Source of the DNA: Bradyrhizobium sp. CCBAU 51627
GTDB lineage: Bacteria > Pseudomonadota > Alphaproteobacteria > Rhizobiales > Xanthobacteraceae
NCBI RefSeq assembly: GCF_028128765.1
Contig: NZ_LBJG01000023.1
Location: 124,001 to 188,000 of the forward strand
Reading direction: 5' to 3'
DNA length: 64,000 bases
Shown here: piece by piece, positions 52,301 to 60,553 of the stretch
Layout of the letters: each line of letters begins with the position of its first letter
Numbering within the stretch: the first letter of the stretch is position 1
Translations under genes and position numbers: made by a program
The notes under the pieces: model-generated
Database searches by the model: none
What the model saw: only the letters and a program-made list of their open reading frames with translations
Told to the model about the DNA's origin: nothing

Positions 52301-53452
52301 ATGAAACGCTTTTACATGACCGCCGCCATCGCGGCGGCGACGCTGACGCTGCCGGCGCTGCCCGCGCTGGCCCAGACCGCCGACATCACCATCGGCATCA
52401 GCGTGACCACCACGGGTCCTGCCGCTGCACTCGGCATCCCCGAGCGCAATGCGCTGGAATTCGTGCCGAAGGAAATCGGCGGCGTGCCGCTGAAAGTGAT
52501 CGTGCTCGACGACGGCGGCGACCCGACCACGGCAACCACCAACGCACGCCGCTTCGTCACGGAGTCCAAGGCCGACATCATCATGGGCTCGTCGACGACG
52601 CCGCCCTCGATCGCGATCTCCAACGTCGCCAACGAAGCCGGCATTCCTCATTTCGGTCTTGCGCCGTTCCCGATCACGCCCGAACGCGCCAAGTGGTCGG
52701 TGTCGATGCCCCAGCCGATTCCGATCATGGGCAAGGTGCTCTACCAGCACATGAAGGCTCATAACGTGAAGACGGTCGGCTATATCGGCTATTCCGACTC
52801 CTATGGCGACCTCTGGTTCAACGACTTCAAGGCCCAGGCCGTGCCAATGGGCATGACCATGGTCGACGAAGAACGCTTCGCGCGGCCGGACACGTCCGTT
52901 ACCGGACAGGTCCTGAAGCTCGTCGCGGCCAATCCCGACGCGATCCTGGTCGGCGCCTCCGGGACTGCGGCCGCATTGCCGCAGACCGAGCTGCGCGAGC
53001 GCGGCTATAAGGGCCTGATCTACCAGACCCACGGCGCGGCCAGCATGGACTTCATCCGCATCGCCGGCAAAGCGGCCGAAGGCGTGCTGATGGCGTCCGG
53101 CCCGGTGATGGATCCGGAAGACCAGCCCGACAGCGCACTCACCAAGAAGCCGGGCCTGGCGCTCAACGCCGCCTATGAGGCCAAATACGGCCCGCATAGC
53201 CGGAGCCAGTTCGCCGGCCATTCCTACGACGCCTTCGAGGTGCTGAAGCGCATCATCCCGACCGCCCTGAAGACGGCCAAGCCCGGCACGCCGGAATTCC
53301 GCGAAGCCATCCGCCAAGCCTGGCTGACCGAACGGGATATCGCGGCAAGCCAGGGCGTCTACAACTTCACGGAAAAGGATCGCTACGGCCTCGACGACCG
53401 CTCGCGCATCCTGCTCACCGTCAAGGACGGCAAGTACACACTCGCGAAGTAA
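52301..53452 (+). CDS. ABC transporter substrate-binding protein, branched-chain amino acid type (CouP-like)
   Basis: A 383-residue protein with GGGAGG upstream and signal peptide MKRFYMTAAI to LPALAQ. The mature part is of the Leu/Ile/Val-binding (Peripla_BP_6) fold: DITIGISVTTTGPAAALGIP and DDGGDPTTATTNARRFV. CouP of Rhodopseudomonas palustris, a binding protein for hydroxycinnamates, belongs here and occupies the same position after couAB. No ABC permease or ATPase follows; the terminator and an opposite-strand gene come next. It is thus an orphan component, or its partners are elsewhere. Confidence 0.92.
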   Translation: MKRFYMTAAIAAATLTLPALPALAQTADITIGISVTTTGPAAALGIPERNALEFVPKEIGGVPLKVIVLDDGGDPTTATTNARRFVTESKADIIMGSSTTPPSIAISNVANEAGIPHFGLAPFPITPERAKWSVSMPQPIPIMGKVLYQHMKAHNVKTVGYIGYSDSYGDLWFNDFKAQAVPMGMTMVDEERFARPDTSVTGQVLKLVAANPDAILVGASGTAAALPQTELRERGYKGLIYQTHGAASMDFIRIAGKAAEGVLMASGPVMDPEDQPDSALTKKPGLALNAAYEAKYGPHSRSQFAGHSYDAFEVLKRIIPTALKTAKPGTPEFREAIRQAWLTERDIAASQGVYNFTEKDRYGLDDRSRILLTVKDGKYTLAK

Positions 53453-53476
53453 GCGGCGACAGTCGCCCGAAACGAC

Positions 53477-53510
53477 AAGAGCCGGCCCATCGGGCCGGTT
53501 CTTTTCTTTT
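53477..53510 (+). terminator. Rho-independent terminator of the hydroxycinnamate cluster
   Basis: AAGAGCCGGCCC-ATC-GGGCCGGTTCTT is a 12-bp stem with one wobble pair, followed by a T-rich run (TTCTTTT). It lies 24 bp after the binding-protein stop codon and ends the nine-gene cluster. Confidence 0.93.
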
Positions 53511-53531
53511 GCGTTTTCCGTGCCGTCTGCG

Positions 53532-54260
53532 TCAGGCCGCCTGGCGCAGCGGCGTCCAGGCGAACTCCGGATAATAGGTGTCCATCAACCGGTCGACATA
53601 GGCGGTGAGGTTCGGGAATCCTTCCGCGCGCTCGCGCAGGCTGGAGTCGAAGAACGGCGTCAAGATGCCCGCAAGCGCGCCGAACGCGGTCGCATCGACC
53701 CCGCTGGGCTTGTTGCCCATCAGATAGGATTTATCGCCGAGCTGCACCGACAGCGCAAACAGCGAGCGGACCGCGAGATCGACATCGTCATCGGGGGCGT
53801 GGCGACCGAGACCGGACAGCAGGTAGTTCTCGGCGACGCGGAACTGCGCATCTTCACGCAGCTTCTCGCGGCTGTGCTCGGGCGCGCCGTCGAAGAAATG
53901 CGCAGGCCCCTTGGCGAAATTGGCGGCATCGACCCAGCGCGCACCAACCAGCGCCCAGTAGACGTGGTGCTCGATCATGCGCTCGAAAGCCCAGGCTTGC
54001 GCGCGCTCCTGCAAGGAGAGACCCGCGTCGAAATCGAAGCCGTAGCGGCGCTCGATATGGGCGCGGATGAAGGTCGAATCGGCTACTGCCTCGCCACCAT
54101 CGTCGATGAACGGCAATTGCCCCTTCGGTGAGGCCGGCGGCATCGCGCGCTCCTTCCTGTAGGGCAGTCCCGCCATCTTGAGCTGCACCTCGGTTTTGGT
54201 GACGAAAGGGCTGATTTCCGGCAGGCCGAAGCCGGTGCCAAAGCCGTAAAGCGTGATCAT
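53532..54260 (-). CDS. Glutathione S-transferase family protein
   Basis: A 242-residue protein. The thioredoxin-like N-terminus reads MITLYGFGTGFGLPEISPFV and later SPKGQLPFIDDGG with DSTFIRAHIE, followed by the helical domain (YLMGNKPSGVDATAFG). It may conjugate glutathione to electrophiles, but the specific role is not known. It lies downstream of a 91-residue gene and 49 bp downstream of a 28-bp palindrome that shares its half-site with the site before the WYL regulator. Confidence 0.92.
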   Translation of the reverse strand: MITLYGFGTGFGLPEISPFVTKTEVQLKMAGLPYRKERAMPPASPKGQLPFIDDGGEAVADSTFIRAHIERRYGFDFDAGLSLQERAQAWAFERMIEHHVYWALVGARWVDAANFAKGPAHFFDGAPEHSREKLREDAQFRVAENYLLSGLGRHAPDDDVDLAVRSLFALSVQLGDKSYLMGNKPSGVDATAFGALAGILTPFFDSSLRERAEGFPNLTAYVDRLMDTYYPEFAWTPLRQAA

Positions 54261-54299
54261 GAGAGCTCTCCTGGACCCTACCGAAAAAGTTGACGGAAC

Positions 54300-54575
54300 C
54301 TAGCGCCGGGCTGCTGCCACCATGGTGGCAGCAGCCGTGATATCTTCTGCGAAACGGGCCCCCCGAAAGGCGCGGCCCATGACATGGCGGACCAGCGCGT
54401 CCGCAGCCTGGATCAACGAGCGTGTCAGCATGGTCGCAAGCGCAACGCGGAGATCGACGATCGTGAGATCGAAAAATGTGAGGCGGCTGAAGGTCCAGGC
54501 ATACAGCGAGACATGCAAGGGGGCCCGAGTCCGCCACAACGGACCGCCCGGACCGAAATGGGTTGGAATGATCAT
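54300..54575 (-). CDS. Small conserved protein of unknown function
   Basis: A 91-residue protein from the ATG at 54575 with GAGGA 8 bp upstream. It begins MIIPTHFGPGGPLWRTRAPL and has a hydrophobic middle, then RSLIQAADALVRHVMGRAF and an alanine-rich end. No known family was recognised. It is divergent from the WYL regulator, with a shared operator-like site between, and it precedes the glutathione transferase in the same direction. The 3' end contains the 28-bp palindrome, so the last codons are constrained by it. Confidence 0.6.
   Translation of the reverse strand: MIIPTHFGPGGPLWRTRAPLHVSLYAWTFSRLTFFDLTIVDLRVALATMLTRSLIQAADALVRHVMGRAFRGARFAEDITAAATMVAAARR
54309..54336. promoter_or_regulatory. 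28-bp perfect palindrome upstream of the glutathione transferase gene
   Basis: CTGCTGCCA-CCATGG-TGGCAGCAG with GG and CC at the ends reads the same on both strands over 28 bp. Half-site and N6 spacing match the site at 54622-54645. It lies 49 bp upstream of the transferase start and inside the 3' end of the 91-residue gene. Confidence 0.75.
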
Positions 54576-54621
54576 GGACAAATCCTCTTCAGTCGATGTG
54601 TTGTCCCGGTATAGAACTCCC

Positions 54622-54645
54622 CTGCTGCCAACATCCTGTCAGCAG
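54622..54645. promoter_or_regulatory. Operator-like inverted repeat between the WYL regulator and the 91-residue gene
   Basis: CTGCTGCCA-N6-TGTCAGCAG is an inverted repeat with 8 of 9 matching arm positions and has the same half-site and N6 spacing as the perfect palindrome at 54309-54336. It is placed to control both divergent genes. Confidence 0.65.
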
Positions 54646-54687
54646 CCACGCGCCATTTTCTGATCTGCCTATGATGAGAGAATTGTC

Positions 54688-55386
54688 ATGAGACGCGCCG
54701 ACCGGCTGTTTCAGATCATCCAGGTGCTGAGGCGCACCCGTAAGCCGCTGACGGCCGATGCGATCGCGGCCGAGCTCGAGACCTCGAAGCGAACGATCTA
54801 TCGCGACATCGCCACGCTGATTGGCCAGCGCGTGCCGATCCGCGGCGAAGCCGGCATGGGGTACATTCTGGAGAAAGGTTTCGACCTGCCGCCCCTGATG
54901 CTGACACCCGACGAGATCGAGGCGGCGGTGCTGGGCGCACAATGGGTCGCCGGCCATGCCGATTCGACGCTGGCACGCGCGGCGGAAGACTTGATGGCCA
55001 AGATCGCCGACACCGTACCCGAGCGGCTGCGCCCATTCGTCTTGGAGCCGGCCAGCCGCGCGCGGCCGAGCTGGAACCGGGAGCCGGACCGCCTCGACAT
55101 GGCGCGCACGCGCACCCAGATCCATGAAGGCAAGAAGATCATGCTGCGCTATCGCGACGAGCAGGGCCGCCCCAGCGAACGCATGATCTGGCCGATCACG
55201 GTCGGCTATCTCGAAGCGGTGCGCCTGCTCGCGGCCTGGTGCGAACTACGCAGCGACTTCCGCAGCTTCCGCACCGATCGCGTCGTGGATGCGACCTATC
55301 TCGACGAAAGATATCCTGAAAGGCGCGACGTGCTGCGCGCGAAATGGCGGCAGAGCCTGGTCTGGGGCCCGCCGAAAGATACCTGA
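54688..55386 (+). CDS. WYL-domain helix-turn-helix regulator (YafY/DeoR-like)
   Basis: The protein has 232 residues. HTH at the start (RRADRLFQIIQVLRRTRKPL, then TADAIAAELETSKRTIYRDI), a middle domain and a WYL domain from about 140 (RTQIHEGKKIMLRYRDEQG, later PITVGYLEAVRLLAAWCELR). Such regulators often sense nucleotides or ligands via the WYL part. It is divergent from the small gene and the transferase. The palindromes upstream of those genes suggest it regulates them and itself. The next gene (YkgJ) starts 2 bp after its stop codon. Confidence 0.92.
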   Translation: MRRADRLFQIIQVLRRTRKPLTADAIAAELETSKRTIYRDIATLIGQRVPIRGEAGMGYILEKGFDLPPLMLTPDEIEAAVLGAQWVAGHADSTLARAAEDLMAKIADTVPERLRPFVLEPASRARPSWNREPDRLDMARTRTQIHEGKKIMLRYRDEQGRPSERMIWPITVGYLEAVRLLAAWCELRSDFRSFRTDRVVDATYLDERYPERRDVLRAKWRQSLVWGPPKDT

Positions 55387-55388
55387 CG

Positions 55389-55703
55389 ATGCAAGAAATC
55401 GATCTCTCGAGCCTTTGCCAGAGCTGCGGCGCCTGCTGCGGCTATTCGCAGAACTGGCCGCGCTTCTCGATCGAGAGCGACGAGGAGCTCGCGTTGATCC
55501 CGGAGGCGCTCGTCAATGCGCGTCAATCCGGCATGCGCTGCGAGGGTGATCGTTGTTCGGCGTTGCAGGGAGAGATCGGCAAGACGACGGCGTGCGGCGT
55601 CTATGCGGTGCGGCCGGAGGTGTGCCGCACCTGCATGCCCGGCGACGCCGAATGCGCAATGGCACGGCGGAAGTTCGGACTGCCTGATATAGAGACCGCT
55701 TAG
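55389..55703 (+). CDS. YkgJ family cysteine cluster protein
   Basis: The protein has 104 residues from the ATG at 55389. It has many Cys: CQSCGACCGY near the start, then MRCEGDRC, TACGV, and VCRTCMPGDAEC. The pattern suggests a zinc or iron-sulfur cluster, but the metal is not known. It begins 2 bp after the WYL regulator stop, so it is probably co-transcribed. Its stop overlaps the end of the opposite-strand gene by 4 bp. Confidence 0.9.
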   Translation: MQEIDLSSLCQSCGACCGYSQNWPRFSIESDEELALIPEALVNARQSGMRCEGDRCSALQGEIGKTTACGVYAVRPEVCRTCMPGDAECAMARRKFGLPDIETA

Positions 55704-56098
55704 GCGAGGACGGCTTCGGCGATCTCGTCGTCGATTTCGTCGTCCAGCGGTGCGAGCACCGAGAGCGGCTTGGTCGACAGCGTGATCGGCTTGCGGCCAC
55801 CCGACAGCGACGGGGACGATTTGGCTGACCCCGCGCGCGAGAGCGCATAGAGCGTCGAGCCGACACGGCCGCCATTCTCGATCAGATCGCGCTCGCTGCA
55901 GCTGGCTGCGATCGCGACCGCCAGCGAATGAAGGTGGCTGCGGCGATAGCAGAACAGCGCCAGCCTGGCGCGCGCGTCAGGGGAAACACTCTCAACCAGC
56001 CTCGGCAGGCCACTCTCGCTGGCGCGGTACATCTCGCCAAGGAGCTCGTCGCGAACCGGGCAGAAATCGCTTTCATAAGCGTCGCGGCTTGAAAACAT
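55700..56098 (-). CDS. Conserved hypothetical protein
   Basis: A 132-residue protein from the ATG at 56098 with GAGGGAGAA upstream. No membrane helix or signal peptide is visible. It has an N-terminal region with MFSSRDAYESDFCPVRDELL, then a helical part with RARLALFCYRRSHLHSLAVA and IAASCSERDLIENGGRVG. The C-terminus is Ser/Pro-rich and ends with an acidic LDDEIDDEIAEAV. The family is unrecognised. It is convergent with the YkgJ gene. Confidence 0.7.
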   Translation of the reverse strand: MFSSRDAYESDFCPVRDELLGEMYRASESGLPRLVESVSPDARARLALFCYRRSHLHSLAVAIAASCSERDLIENGGRVGSTLYALSRAGSAKSSPSLSGGRKPITLSTKPLSVLAPLDDEIDDEIAEAVLA

Positions 56099-56305
56099 TG
56101 CAGTTCTCCCTCGTGTCGGGAAGATGCCGCGTAATTCTCTAATGAAAGGTTAACCACCCTGGGCGGTAGTCACCCGGTGTCCTTGCCGTATGCCGCGAAT
56201 CAGAAAGGCCCCCTAGCCGGGTTGAATACGGGGACGGCGGCGGCCTTGACGGCCATGTTTCGAGGCGCTCGCCTTGGCGGGCTCCTCAAGCTGAGGCTCG
56301 TGGTC

Positions 56306-56707
56306 TCAGTTCGCCGCCATGAAGATGGAGAGGCCGAAGCCGGTCAGGTGATGCAGCGCCTGGTCGACGCCGATCAGGGTCCAGAACCAGGGGTGCTCCT
56401 GGTTGACGCCGAGATTGGCCGAGACCAGCCCCTTGGCGCGATCGATCGTGATGTGGATGACGAAATCAATCAGCGCCACGAACCAGAATTTCGGCGCAAC
56501 GATCAGGATCAGCGGCAGCGCAACCGCAAGATGAATCAGGCAATGCACCAGGAGCGGCAGGGCCCAGCCGTGCTTCTGGTCCTTGCCATGCGCCATCCAG
56601 GCGGTCTGCAGCACGAAATCAGCGATGATGTGCTTGAAAGTGAGCAGCAACATCCAGCCAATGAGCGCTTCGACCGGAACCGCCGATGACAGGGGTGGAA
56701 ACGACAA
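56306..56707 (-). CDS. DUF3307 family membrane protein
   Basis: The protein has 133 residues from a TTG at 56707 with GAGGG upstream; an ATG at 56782 is also in frame but would give a long unconserved leader. About four helices are present, with LLLTFKHIIADFVLQTAWMA and HCLIHLAVALPLILI, then the HITIDRAKG region and LHHLTGFG. These match the DUF3307 family of membrane proteins, function unknown. The start remains uncertain. Confidence 0.82.
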   Translation of the reverse strand: MSFPPLSSAVPVEALIGWMLLLTFKHIIADFVLQTAWMAHGKDQKHGWALPLLVHCLIHLAVALPLILIVAPKFWFVALIDFVIHITIDRAKGLVSANLGVNQEHPWFWTLIGVDQALHHLTGFGLSIFMAAN

Positions 56708-56782
56708 AGCCGACGCCCTCGTTGAATCGAAAAGAAAAATGGAGCGTTCAGCGCAACCTCTTCTTGGACCCGATTTGATCAT

Positions 56783-57107
56783 CGAGACCGGCGATTTATG
56801 GCATCTCCGGCGCTGGAATGCAGCCCGGGGGAACCGGAAAATCGCCGACTGTGGCTAAACGGTGATAGCATCCTCAAACGCCACGGATCTGAATAAGGCT
56901 ACGTCCGCTGGCGAGATCGAAGCTGCCTTCCCCCCTCGCATGGAGACAGTGATGTCGGGATGGTAAAGACAGTCCAGAGCGCCTGACCTATCGATACCTG
57001 CCCGGCCACCGGAGGGTCGTCTTTTCCCGGCGAAGCGCTGCATCCCGCCCCTGGAACAGTTTGCCCTACGCAACCGTTGGTTATCGGCACAACCCGGAGA
57101 ACGCACC
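56783..57107. other. Gene-free stretch before a small membrane protein
   Basis: About 325 bp with no supported gene; short reading frames on the minus strand lack ribosome sites. A ribosome site and start region for the following gene lie at the end. No repeat or terminator was recognised. Confidence 0.5.
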
Positions 57108-57326
57108 ATGCGTATGCTCCTTCTCATCATCTTGCTGGGAATGCTGGTTGCGGTCGGTTACTTCGCCTATTCGGCCATGGCCGTCGGAGGCGATCCGATC
57201 CCGACAGACGGTTATGTGGCGCTGGCGCTCGGGGCGGGGTTCTCAGTGATCGTCGGCGTCGGCCTGATGATGCTGCTGTTCTTGAGCAGCCGCCGAGGCT
57301 ATGACGAACCTCCACGTTTCAAGTAG
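57108..57326 (+). CDS. Small membrane protein, function unknown
   Basis: A 72-residue protein from the ATG at 57108 with GGAGAA upstream. Two hydrophobic helices (about 3-25 and 36-61) are joined by a short loop with GGDPIPTDGY. It ends in RRGYDEPPRFK. The family was not recognised. The pattern suggests a small inner-membrane protein. Confidence 0.75.
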   Translation: MRMLLLIILLGMLVAVGYFAYSAMAVGGDPIPTDGYVALALGAGFSVIVGVGLMMLLFLSSRRGYDEPPRFK

Positions 57327-57500
57327 CGGTCGGTCCCCGGCACCGACCGGCCCCGCCGTGCCAGGCAGCTGCGCCCTGTCCCCGGGGTGGATGGTGCGGC
57401 CGCCCGTCCCGTCGTTGACGGCCCCGGTGCGGGCGGGCACTTTGGCGCCGAAGTCCCAGCCTTGGGACCGCGAGCACTAAAACCGAGCCGCCACCCCGTC

Positions 57501-58610
57501 ATGTCCAAGCCGAAGTTCCCCGCTCTGGGCCAGTTCGTGGCCGCGACCGCCGGCCGCAACATGACCAAGGCGGCCTATGTGGCCGTGACTGTTGGTGTGC
57601 TCAGCATGGTGCTGCTGACCGTCGATCGAGCCTACGAGACGGCGCACCGCTGGGTCGACGTTCTGCTTTGGGCCTGCCTGGTCTATTTCGTGTTCGAATG
57701 GCTGGTCCGACTGCGCCACATGGCGCGGCAGGGGCGGCTGGCACTCTACATGTCCTCCTCTGCGGGGCTGGTCGACGCTTTGGGGGCGCTGGCCGTGCCG
57801 GTCGCGCTGGTCTTCGGCGTCGAGCCCAAAACGGCCTGGCTGCTGAGCGTGCTCTGGGTCTTGAAGGTGGTGCCGGGCATTCCCGGCCTGCGCCAGCTGC
57901 GCCGGGTGCTCGTATTGGAATCAGGGCCGCTGGTCAGCGTGCTCGTGATCTTCCTGATGGTGGTCTTCCTCGCCTCCGTCGCCGAGTATTTTCTGGAGCG
58001 GGACGTGCAGCCGCAGACGTTCGGCAGCGTTCCTGCCGCGCTGTGGTGGGCGGTCGTCACGCTGACCACGACAGGTTATGGCGACGTCGTGCCGATCACG
58101 CCGCTTGGCCGCATGGTCGCGGCGCTGGTGATGATCTCCGGCCTCGGCGTGTTCGGTCTCTGGACCGGTATTCTGGCGACCGGATTCGCCGCGGAAACCC
58201 GGCGCGACAATTTCCTCAAGACCTGGGAATCCGTCAGCAAGGTCCCGTTCTTCGCGGCGCTGGGACCGGCGGCCATCGCCGACGTCACCCACATGCTGCG
58301 CACGATGGACCTGCCGGCCCGCACCATGATCATCCGCAAGGGTACGCAGGGCGATTGCATGTATTTCATCGCCGCCGGCGCGGTCGAGGTCGACCTGCCC
58401 GGCAAGAAGGTCCAGCTCGGCGAGGGCGCCTTCTTCGGCGAGATGGCGCTGCTCGGCAACAACATGCGCGGCGCCAATGTCTCGACCACGAAAGTGTCGC
58501 GACTGCTGGTGCTCGACCTCGTCGACTTCCGCGTGCTGATGGCGCGGCACCCCGATTTGGCCGAGACCATCGACGCCGAGGCGAAACGTCGCGCGCTGGA
58601 GAACAAGTAA
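57501..58610 (+). CDS. Cyclic nucleotide-gated potassium channel (MlotiK1-like)
   Basis: A 369-residue protein from the ATG at 57501. Six hydrophobic helices are followed by the selectivity filter TTTGYGD (residues 189-195), then ISGLGVFGLWTGILATGFAAE, and a cyclic-nucleotide-binding domain with FFGEMAL and the cNMP-binding Arg (NMRGANVST). S4 has only a few Arg (GLRQLRRVL). This resembles Mesorhizobium loti MlotiK1 through the filter and binding domain. It opens with cAMP or cGMP in relatives. A crotonase gene follows 12 bp later. Confidence 0.94.
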   Translation: MSKPKFPALGQFVAATAGRNMTKAAYVAVTVGVLSMVLLTVDRAYETAHRWVDVLLWACLVYFVFEWLVRLRHMARQGRLALYMSSSAGLVDALGALAVPVALVFGVEPKTAWLLSVLWVLKVVPGIPGLRQLRRVLVLESGPLVSVLVIFLMVVFLASVAEYFLERDVQPQTFGSVPAALWWAVVTLTTTGYGDVVPITPLGRMVAALVMISGLGVFGLWTGILATGFAAETRRDNFLKTWESVSKVPFFAALGPAAIADVTHMLRTMDLPARTMIIRKGTQGDCMYFIAAGAVEVDLPGKKVQLGEGAFFGEMALLGNNMRGANVSTTKVSRLLVLDLVDFRVLMARHPDLAETIDAEAKRRALENK

Positions 58611-58622
58611 GTGGAGACAAGA

Positions 58623-59408
58623 ATGTCGGATACAGCCGACGCGGCAAGCCCCCCCGTGCTGGAAATCAATGGCGCACGCGCGACCATCCGCCTGAACCGG
58701 CCAAAGCATCTCAACCGGCTCCAGGCGGAGGATCTCGGCGAGTTGGTCAAGCTGTTCGACCGGGTGGAGGCCGATCCCGATATCCGCGTGGTGGTGCTGA
58801 CCGGAACGGGGCGTGCGTTCTCGGCCGGCTATGACCTCAACTCGGTGGCAGAGCGAGCGGTGAGCGTGAGCGAGCAGCAGAGCGCTGGCTCCGCCTTCGA
58901 GATCGTCGTCAACCGTCTGGAAGATCTCGGCGTGCCGACAATCTGCCGGCTCAATGGCGGCGTCTATGGCGGCTCGACCGACCTCGCCCTCGCCTGCGAT
59001 TTCCGCATCGGAGTCGACACCGCCGAGATGTTCATGCCGGCGGCCCGCCTCGGGCTGCACTATTACAGGAGCGGCATCCAGCGCTACGTGACGCGGCTCG
59101 GGGTCGACAATGCGAAACGGCTGTTCCTCACCGCGCAGAAGATCGGCGCCCCGGAGATGCTGCGGATCGGCTATCTGACCGCCATGGTGCCGGAGGAGAT
59201 GCTCGACGTGGAGGTCGACAGGCTCGCCGACATTCTCGCCGGGAATGCGCCGATCGCAATGCGCGGCATGAAACGCGCGATCAATGAATTCGCCCGTGGC
59301 GAACTGGATGAGCGAGCTGCCGACCAGCGCCACCGCGAGAGCATGCGCGGCGACGAGATCAAGGAAGGCATCAAGGCATTTGCTGAAAAGCGGCCACCGC
59401 GGTTCTGA
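58623..59408 (+). CDS. Enoyl-CoA hydratase/isomerase family protein
   Basis: A 261-residue crotonase from the ATG at 58623 (GGAGACAAGA upstream). It has RLNRPKHLNRL for CoA binding, the oxyanion loop AGYDLNSV and GGVYGGSTDLALACDFRIG, and MFMPAARLGLHYY where Glu usually stands (PE replaced by AA). The second Glu position is also not clear. It probably catalyses a less usual reaction than hydration. It follows the channel gene closely and is convergent with the DUF6157 gene. Confidence 0.9.
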   Translation: MSDTADAASPPVLEINGARATIRLNRPKHLNRLQAEDLGELVKLFDRVEADPDIRVVVLTGTGRAFSAGYDLNSVAERAVSVSEQQSAGSAFEIVVNRLEDLGVPTICRLNGGVYGGSTDLALACDFRIGVDTAEMFMPAARLGLHYYRSGIQRYVTRLGVDNAKRLFLTAQKIGAPEMLRIGYLTAMVPEEMLDVEVDRLADILAGNAPIAMRGMKRAINEFARGELDERAADQRHRESMRGDEIKEGIKAFAEKRPPRF

Positions 59409-59411
59409 AGT

Positions 59412-59846
59412 TCATCCCCGCTTGGATCGCATCGCGCGCGCTTGCGTGAGCTTTGAATCGTGCGACAGCGCTTGATAGCGATCGCTGTCGACAGCGTAGA
59501 TCGCGATACGGCCTTCGCTGTCGGCGTGTACACCCCAGCCGTAGCGCTTGCCGAGGCCTGAAGCACGCATGCAGGCCTGTCCGCGCGAGAAGAACGCGGA
59601 GCGTACAGCGTTCCTTTTCGACTTGGACGCCTTGGTTCCAAGTTCGCGCCCTTGCGCTGAGGTCGCGAAGATCACGTCGTCGGACGTGTACCTGTAAGGT
59701 GCATTTGCGATCATCGCATATTGCAGTCCTGCCACCGTCGGCCGTCCCGCCCGCGTCGGCGGCTCCTCGCCGGAGCGCGCCGGACAGTCCTCGGCTACCC
59801 CGATGAACGTATCGAAACAGTTGGTCGTATGGATCGGCTTGATCAT
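59412..59846 (-). CDS. DUF6157 family protein
   Basis: A 144-residue protein from the ATG at 59846. It begins with IHTTNCFDTFIGVAEDCPA and continues TVAGLQYAMIANAPYRYTSDDV, FFSRGQACMRASGLGKRYGW, and GRIAIYAVDSDRYQ. This layout is that of DUF6157, whose function is not known. It lies 16 bp after a glutathione transferase stop codon in the same direction and so likely shares its promoter. Confidence 0.88.
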   Translation of the reverse strand: MIKPIHTTNCFDTFIGVAEDCPARSGEEPPTRAGRPTVAGLQYAMIANAPYRYTSDDVIFATSAQGRELGTKASKSKRNAVRSAFFSRGQACMRASGLGKRYGWGVHADSEGRIAIYAVDSDRYQALSHDSKLTQARAMRSKRG

Positions 59847-59862
59847 GTGAGGTCCGGGCCCT

Positions 59863-60507
59863 TCACCCTCCCGAGGCCGCGGCATGCTGCGCCGCCATTT
59901 CATCATCCGCTGCACTGACGCGCTGGAACGCAGGCCGCGAGGTGATGCGTTCAGCGTAGCGGACGAAGACGTCCCTTTTAGGCACGATGCCGAACATCAT
60001 GGTCCAGCTGAACGCCACGCCCCACAGGATATCGGCGGCGGTCATGCGCTCGCCAAGCAGGTACGGCCCCTTCGACAGCTGCGCCTCGAGCGCGCCCAGC
60101 ATGGTGTCGTAATCGGCGTAAGGCGACTGCGTTATCGGCGCCGGCTCGCGCTGCATGAACTTGTCGATCAGGGCGGGCTCGAAGGAGGAGCCATAATAGG
60201 CGATCCAGCGCAAGTAGGGACCCCGCAATGGGTCGTTGAGCGCCGGCGTGAGCCCTGCCTGCGGAAACAGATCGGCCAGATAGATGAAGATGGCGACCTG
60301 CTCGGTCACAAGCGCCTCGCCGTGCCTGACGGCCGGCACCTTGCCGAGCGGATTGATGGCGAGATAGGGAGACCTCCGCTGCTCGCCGGCCTTCATGTTG
60401 AGGACGTGGAGATCGTAGGGAGCGCCCAGTTCCTCCAGCAGCACCCGCGTGCCGGTGGCCCGGCTCTGCGGCGAATAATACAGCGCGATGCGGTTCGGAT
60501 CGGTCAT
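59863..60507 (-). CDS. Glutathione S-transferase family protein
   Basis: The protein has 214 residues from the ATG at 60507 with AGGGGG upstream. N-terminal domain: ALYYSPQSRATGTRVLLEEL with SPYLAINPLGKVPAV and TEQVAIFIYLADLF; C-terminal helical domain with LLGERMTAADILWGV. It is divergent from the second WYL regulator; an 11-bp inverted repeat in between may be the regulator site. DUF6157 is downstream. Confidence 0.92.
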   Translation of the reverse strand: MTDPNRIALYYSPQSRATGTRVLLEELGAPYDLHVLNMKAGEQRRSPYLAINPLGKVPAVRHGEALVTEQVAIFIYLADLFPQAGLTPALNDPLRGPYLRWIAYYGSSFEPALIDKFMQREPAPITQSPYADYDTMLGALEAQLSKGPYLLGERMTAADILWGVAFSWTMMFGIVPKRDVFVRYAERITSRPAFQRVSAADDEMAAQHAAASGG

Positions 60508-60553
60508 GGCGGGTCCCCCTCGGGCCGGTGGCGAGGTGCATCTTATAGCCAAA

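Noticed and set aside
56855..57130. Minus-strand frame between the DUF3307 gene and the small membrane protein
   Set aside because: It overlaps the ribosome site and start of a better supported plus-strand gene, and is Arg-rich without pattern.
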